Part shown: piece by piece, positions 22,462 to 24,979 of the stretch
How positions within the stretch are numbered: the stretch's first letter is position 1
Layout: each line of letters opens with the position of its first letter
Position numbers and translations under genes: made by a program
Assembly (NCBI GenBank): GCA_025363575.1
Contig: JANYDM010000043.1
Location: forward strand, 1-24,979
Direction: 5' to 3'
Source: Betaproteobacteria bacterium
Lineage (GTDB): Bacteria; Pseudomonadota; Gammaproteobacteria; Burkholderiales; SG8-41
Length of the DNA stretch: 24,979 nucleotides
The notes under the pieces: generated by a model
The model's input: the letters and a program-made list of their open reading frames with translations, nothing else
Told to the model about the DNA's origin: nothing
Database searches by the model: none

Positions 22462-24185
22462 TGAAATGGTGGGGTTGGGGCGACCCGGATTTGACGTTCC
22501 CGATGGCTGACAAGCCGAATCTGTGGCCGTGGGTAGCAAAGAAGCTGGGCATTGCAAGTGCGTCGCCCACGGCCGCGCCGGTAGATCTTGCCTCCATTCA
22601 TCTGTCGCCGACGCGGGCGAGCGCTGAATTGCTCGATGAACTGCGTCAGATCCTGCGGCCCGGACAGATCATGCTGGAGCCGCTTGAGCGCCTGCTTCAC
22701 AGTTATGGGAAAAGTTTTCCCGACCTCTTGCGCATTCGCAACGGCGTAGTGCAACGGGCGCCCGACGCCGTGCTTCTTCCGGATACGCACGAGCAGGTAG
22801 AAGCTCTCGTCAAGCTCGCGCACCAGCGCAACTTCTGCCTGATCCCTTTTGGCGGCGGCACGAACATCGTGGGCGGGATCAACCCCGAAGCCGGCGAAGC
22901 GCGTCCGATGATGACGCTCAGTCTGCGCAACATGAACCGTCTGCTTGCAATCGATCCGGAATCGCGGACCGCGACGATACAGGCTGGAGCGCTTGGCCCG
23001 AAGCTCGAGGCCGATCTGGCAAAACAAGGCCATTCGCTCGGCCATTACCCCGACTCTTTTGAATACTCAACGCTGGGCGGGTGGCTCGCCACCCGCTCGG
23101 CGGGCATGCAGTCAGATGCCTACGGCAGGATCGAAGACATGGTCGTTTCGATCAAGATGGCTACGCCCTCGGGCACGATCATCACGAAAGCCGTTCCGGC
23201 GTCCTCCGCCGGCCCCGATCTGAATCGCATCATGCTGGGGTCCGAAGGCATCCTGGGCGTCATCACCGAAGCGACGATGCGCGTCCACAAAACGCCTGCC
23301 ATCAAGGATTACCGCGGTTATCTCTTTAAAAGTTTTGCAGATGGCGTGCGCGCGATACAGGAATGCCTGGAGCGGGGATTCGCCCCGAGCATGATCCGGT
23401 TGCAAGACAGCGGCGAGAGTGAGCTCGCTTTCAATATGAAAGCCCCCAGGCACGGGCTGGAGGGCTGGCTGCAGAAACAGGTGAAGGCCTGGCTCAGATC
23501 CCGCGGCTACACCGCGCCGTGCATCCTGATCGTCGGCTTCGAGGGCGAGGAACAGTCGATTGCGGCGACCCGCCGTGCCGTGCTCGCGATATTGAAAAGC
23601 CATGGCGGCTTCCCTCTCGGCAAGAGCGTGGGCGCGACGTGGTCGAAAGACAAGTTCAACATCCCTTATCTGCGCGATTACATCATGGACTACGGTTGCA
23701 TGGCCGATGTCGCGGAGACGTCGACGCTGTGGTCGAAGGTGCTGCCGCTTTATGCCGGCACCGTCGAAGCGGTCAAAGCACGCTTTCGACAGGAAGATGG
23801 CACGGGTTACATTGGCTGTCATATCTCTCATACCTACAAAACCGGCGCCTGCCTCTACTTCACGTTCGCCGCGCGACAACCCAAGGGCAACGAGCTCGAG
23901 CACTACTACGGATACAAGCGCCTCGTTACCGATACGATCGTCAGCCTGGGCGGTACTCTCAGCCACCATCACGCAGTCGGCACCGAGCATAGGCCATGGA
24001 TGACGCAGGAAGTATCTCCTGCGGCGCTGCAGGCCCTTCATGCGCTCAAGACTTCGCTGGATCCGCAACACGTATTGAATCCAGGCAAGCTTTTGCCGGA
24101 ACAAGGCGTGGCCCGCATCGGCGCGCAAACAGAAAATGCAGGTGGTGGTGCGCGTATACCGGCCATGTCCATGATCACCGGCTGA
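22458..24185 (+). CDS. Alkyldihydroxyacetonephosphate synthase (AGPS)-like FAD enzyme
   Basis: The 575-residue protein matches AGPS from end to end by recall: MKWWGWGDPD at the start, the FAD-binding PFGGGTN (Gly132-134), HYPDSFEYSTLGGWLATRSAG, IEDMVVSIKM, GSEGILGVITEATM, SMIRLQDSGE with the conserved Arg, DVAETSTLW, the catalytic Tyr460 in SHTYKTGACLYF, and the His503-505 loop (LSHHHAVG). AGPS swaps the acyl chain of acyl-DHAP for a fatty alcohol, forming the ether bond of ether lipids. The peroxisomal targeting of eukaryotic AGPS is absent, as expected. ATG 22458 overlaps the reductase stop (22459-22461), with AGGGA about 8 bases upstream. Other FAD oxidases of the VAO family share the fold, but few share these AGPS-specific loops. 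Confidence 0.9.
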   Translation: MMKWWGWGDPDLTFPMADKPNLWPWVAKKLGIASASPTAAPVDLASIHLSPTRASAELLDELRQILRPGQIMLEPLERLLHSYGKSFPDLLRIRNGVVQRAPDAVLLPDTHEQVEALVKLAHQRNFCLIPFGGGTNIVGGINPEAGEARPMMTLSLRNMNRLLAIDPESRTATIQAGALGPKLEADLAKQGHSLGHYPDSFEYSTLGGWLATRSAGMQSDAYGRIEDMVVSIKMATPSGTIITKAVPASSAGPDLNRIMLGSEGILGVITEATMRVHKTPAIKDYRGYLFKSFADGVRAIQECLERGFAPSMIRLQDSGESELAFNMKAPRHGLEGWLQKQVKAWLRSRGYTAPCILIVGFEGEEQSIAATRRAVLAILKSHGGFPLGKSVGATWSKDKFNIPYLRDYIMDYGCMADVAETSTLWSKVLPLYAGTVEAVKARFRQEDGTGYIGCHISHTYKTGACLYFTFAARQPKGNELEHYYGYKRLVTDTIVSLGGTLSHHHAVGTEHRPWMTQEVSPAALQALHALKTSLDPQHVLNPGKLLPEQGVARIGAQTENAGGGARIPAMSMITG

Positions 24186-24261
24186 CGATTTTAGCCAAGC
24201 ATCCAACTGCGGGTTGCTTAACCTTCCGGGCCCGGCGCGTTGCCGCGCATTTTTCAAACAA

Positions 24262-24285
24262 AAAAGCCACCGCAGGGTGGCTTTT
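24262..24285. terminator. Bidirectional rho-independent terminator
   Basis: AAAAGCCACC (24262-24271) pairs with GGTGGCTTTT (24276-24285) around GCAG. The minus strand continues with a long T-rich tract, ending the tRNA-Glu transcript; the plus-strand T-run can end the acyl-reductase/AGPS operon. Confidence 0.9.
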
Positions 24286-24291
24286 ATTGTT

Positions 24292-24367
24292 TGGCGTCCC
24301 CAACGGGATTCGAACCCGTGTTACCGCCGTGAAAGGGCGATGTCCTAGGCCTCTAGACGATAGGGAC
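24292..24367 (-). tRNA. tRNA-Glu (anticodon UUC)
   Basis: On the minus strand the 76 bases match bacterial tRNA-Glu closely: acceptor GTCCCTA/TGGGGAC (with one G-T pair), D-arm TCGTCTAGAGGCCTAGGA, anticodon loop CCTTTCAC with TTC, T-arm ACGGGTTCGAATCCCGT, discriminator G and an encoded CCA (24294-24292). It decodes GAA and GAG. It is followed by a strong terminator and preceded by a leader of about 130 bases and a sigma-70 promoter. No other tRNA lies in the transcript. Confidence 0.97.
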
Positions 24368-24468
24368 AAATCAGGACTTACAGATAAAACCGAAAAGCTG
24401 GTGGAGGTAAGCGGGACATCCATGGCCGGATTAACCAACTGTTCCGATTCATTTTCCACCAAAACCGT

Positions 24469-24490
24469 GGGATACCCCTAGGGATACCCC
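24469..24490. repeat. Tandem 10-base repeat GGGATACCCC in the tRNA-Glu leader
   Basis: Two exact copies of GGGATACCCC (24469-24478 and 24481-24490) are separated by TA. Each copy is itself nearly self-complementary. In the leader RNA the two could form a pair of small hairpins or one longer one, close to the predicted transcription start. Confidence 0.7.
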
Positions 24491-24505
24491 AAAGCCAAGG
24501 CCGAG

Positions 24506-24534
24506 ATTATACAGATACCGCCCCTCTTTTTCAA
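24506..24534 (-). promoter_or_regulatory. Sigma-70 promoter of tRNA-Glu
   Basis: On the minus strand TTGAAA (24534-24529) is followed after exactly 17 bases by a perfect TATAAT (24511-24506), then a GC-rich CTCGGCC discriminator typical of stable-RNA promoters under stringent control. Transcription would start near 24499. Confidence 0.8.
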
Positions 24535-24650
24535 AAAATTTGCCGTTCGTCGGATGGGGTTCTCCTCGGGTTGTTTTTCCATATGGGTTTGAGAGGTTTG
24601 GTTTTGCCCATCAGGGCAACCCAACTCAATAACAAAAATAGGAGAACACC

Positions 24651-24979
24651 ATGAACTTCACATACGATTTATCTGCACATCAAAAATTTGCCGACAGCAT
24701 CACCCCGCTAACAATTAAACGCACACCCGTCGATCAGCTTTGGCAAATATTGCGGGATTTGACAAGCTCACTTTCCGCAGTATCACAAGCCCTTGGTGCG
24801 AATTCGTTAGGTGCTCGTGTTGATGGCACCAGCAGAGGCCCGCATTTATTGCGTGCTCGAATCGAGGATGCATTGCACGATGTTGGGAATGCCATTCGTG
24901 CCCGCTCTGGCGATCATGGCCATGACGTGATCGCGGAACCGCATCCGCCGACTGACGCACAGGAAAAACGCCGTCCCAA
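24651..24979 (+). CDS. Hypothetical protein, 3'-truncated, AT-richer than neighbours
   Basis: ATG 24651 follows AGGAG by 6-7 bases, and the frame stays open to the end of the window (109 residues seen). The product starts MNFTYDLSAHQKFADSITPL and continues with VDQLWQILRDLTSSLSAVSQ, a Gly/Arg/His stretch and a Pro-rich charged tail. No signal or membrane segment is seen. Codons such as TTA, ATA, TTG and CAA are far commoner than in the rest of the window, which suggests recent transfer. A hairpin (TTGCCC-ATCA-GGGCAA, 24604-24619) lies in its leader. I do not recognise a family. Confidence 0.65.
   Translation, partial: MNFTYDLSAHQKFADSITPLTIKRTPVDQLWQILRDLTSSLSAVSQALGANSLGARVDGTSRGPHLLRARIEDALHDVGNAIRARSGDHGHDVIAEPHPPTDAQEKRRP

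Noticed and set aside
23112..24257. Minus-strand open frame (381 codons) opposite the AGPS-like gene, running through the terminator region
   Set aside because: It is antisense to a convincing gene, has no ribosome site, and its composition is typical of a shadow frame.
24469..24490. Tandem repeat as a CRISPR or iteron array
   Set aside because: Only two copies of 10 bases with a 2-base spacer; no further units or cas/rep genes.
24292..24979. tRNA-Glu as an attachment site for an integrated element on the right
   Set aside because: Integrases use the tRNA 3' end, which here points left toward the AGPS gene. No repeat of the tRNA 3' end or integrase was seen in the window.

Overview
The window is GC-rich and densely coded. 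It carries three orphan Bug/TctC-type periplasmic binding proteins, a Rieske ring-hydroxylating oxygenase, RtcB and a hybrid sensor kinase. This mix is typical of Betaproteobacteria, most likely Burkholderiales, from soil or water. That placement is an inference from gene content and the tRNA-Glu sequence; no 16S is present. Both ends are cut: an alcohol dehydrogenase at the left, and an AT-richer unknown gene at the right.

Layout. 1-798: end of a zinc-type alcohol dehydrogenase, then a repeat-rich spacer. 5303-1015 (minus): catabolic operon of Bug receptor, phthalate-dioxygenase-like Rieske oxygenase, 4,5-dihydroxyphthalate-decarboxylase-like protein and a second Bug receptor whose signal peptide is split by a likely frameshift. 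5492-6244 (plus): a Rossmann NADP/F420-type oxidoreductase with a Tat signal. 6961-6305 (minus): 1-Cys peroxiredoxin with a readable sigma-70 promoter. 7111-7736: three tiny genes. 7906-9114: RNA ligase RtcB. 11332-9143 and 11494-12819: a hybrid histidine kinase divergent from a LuxR-type response regulator, with two perfect palindromes between them, followed by a protein that may have a dimeric alpha/beta-barrel fold. 12900-13613: very small genes, including an overlapping pair. 15131-13763 and 15289-16521: third Bug receptor with an adhesin-E-like protein, divergent from an atypical cytosine-deaminase-like amidohydrolase. 16724-17416: two coupled unknown genes. 17606-18355: an alpha/beta hydrolase with a Cys nucleophile. 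18525-18847: a near-perfect sigma-54 promoter, a 63-residue gene and a terminator.

19096-24185 is the most interesting part. It holds a fatty-acid-hydroxylase/sterol-desaturase membrane enzyme, a fatty acid desaturase, a stand-alone thioester (fatty acyl) reductase, and a clear homologue of alkyl-dihydroxyacetonephosphate synthase (AGPS) whose start overlaps the reductase stop. The reductase could supply fatty alcohol, which is the co-substrate AGPS uses to make the ether bond. The two di-iron membrane enzymes could modify the chains. I read this as a candidate bacterial ether-lipid locus.

The right end holds a bidirectional terminator, tRNA-Glu(UUC) with its promoter on the minus strand, and the start of an unknown gene of different base composition. 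Three genes (near 1971, 12990 and 16768) look split at short G or C runs. These could be sequencing indels or real frameshifts.
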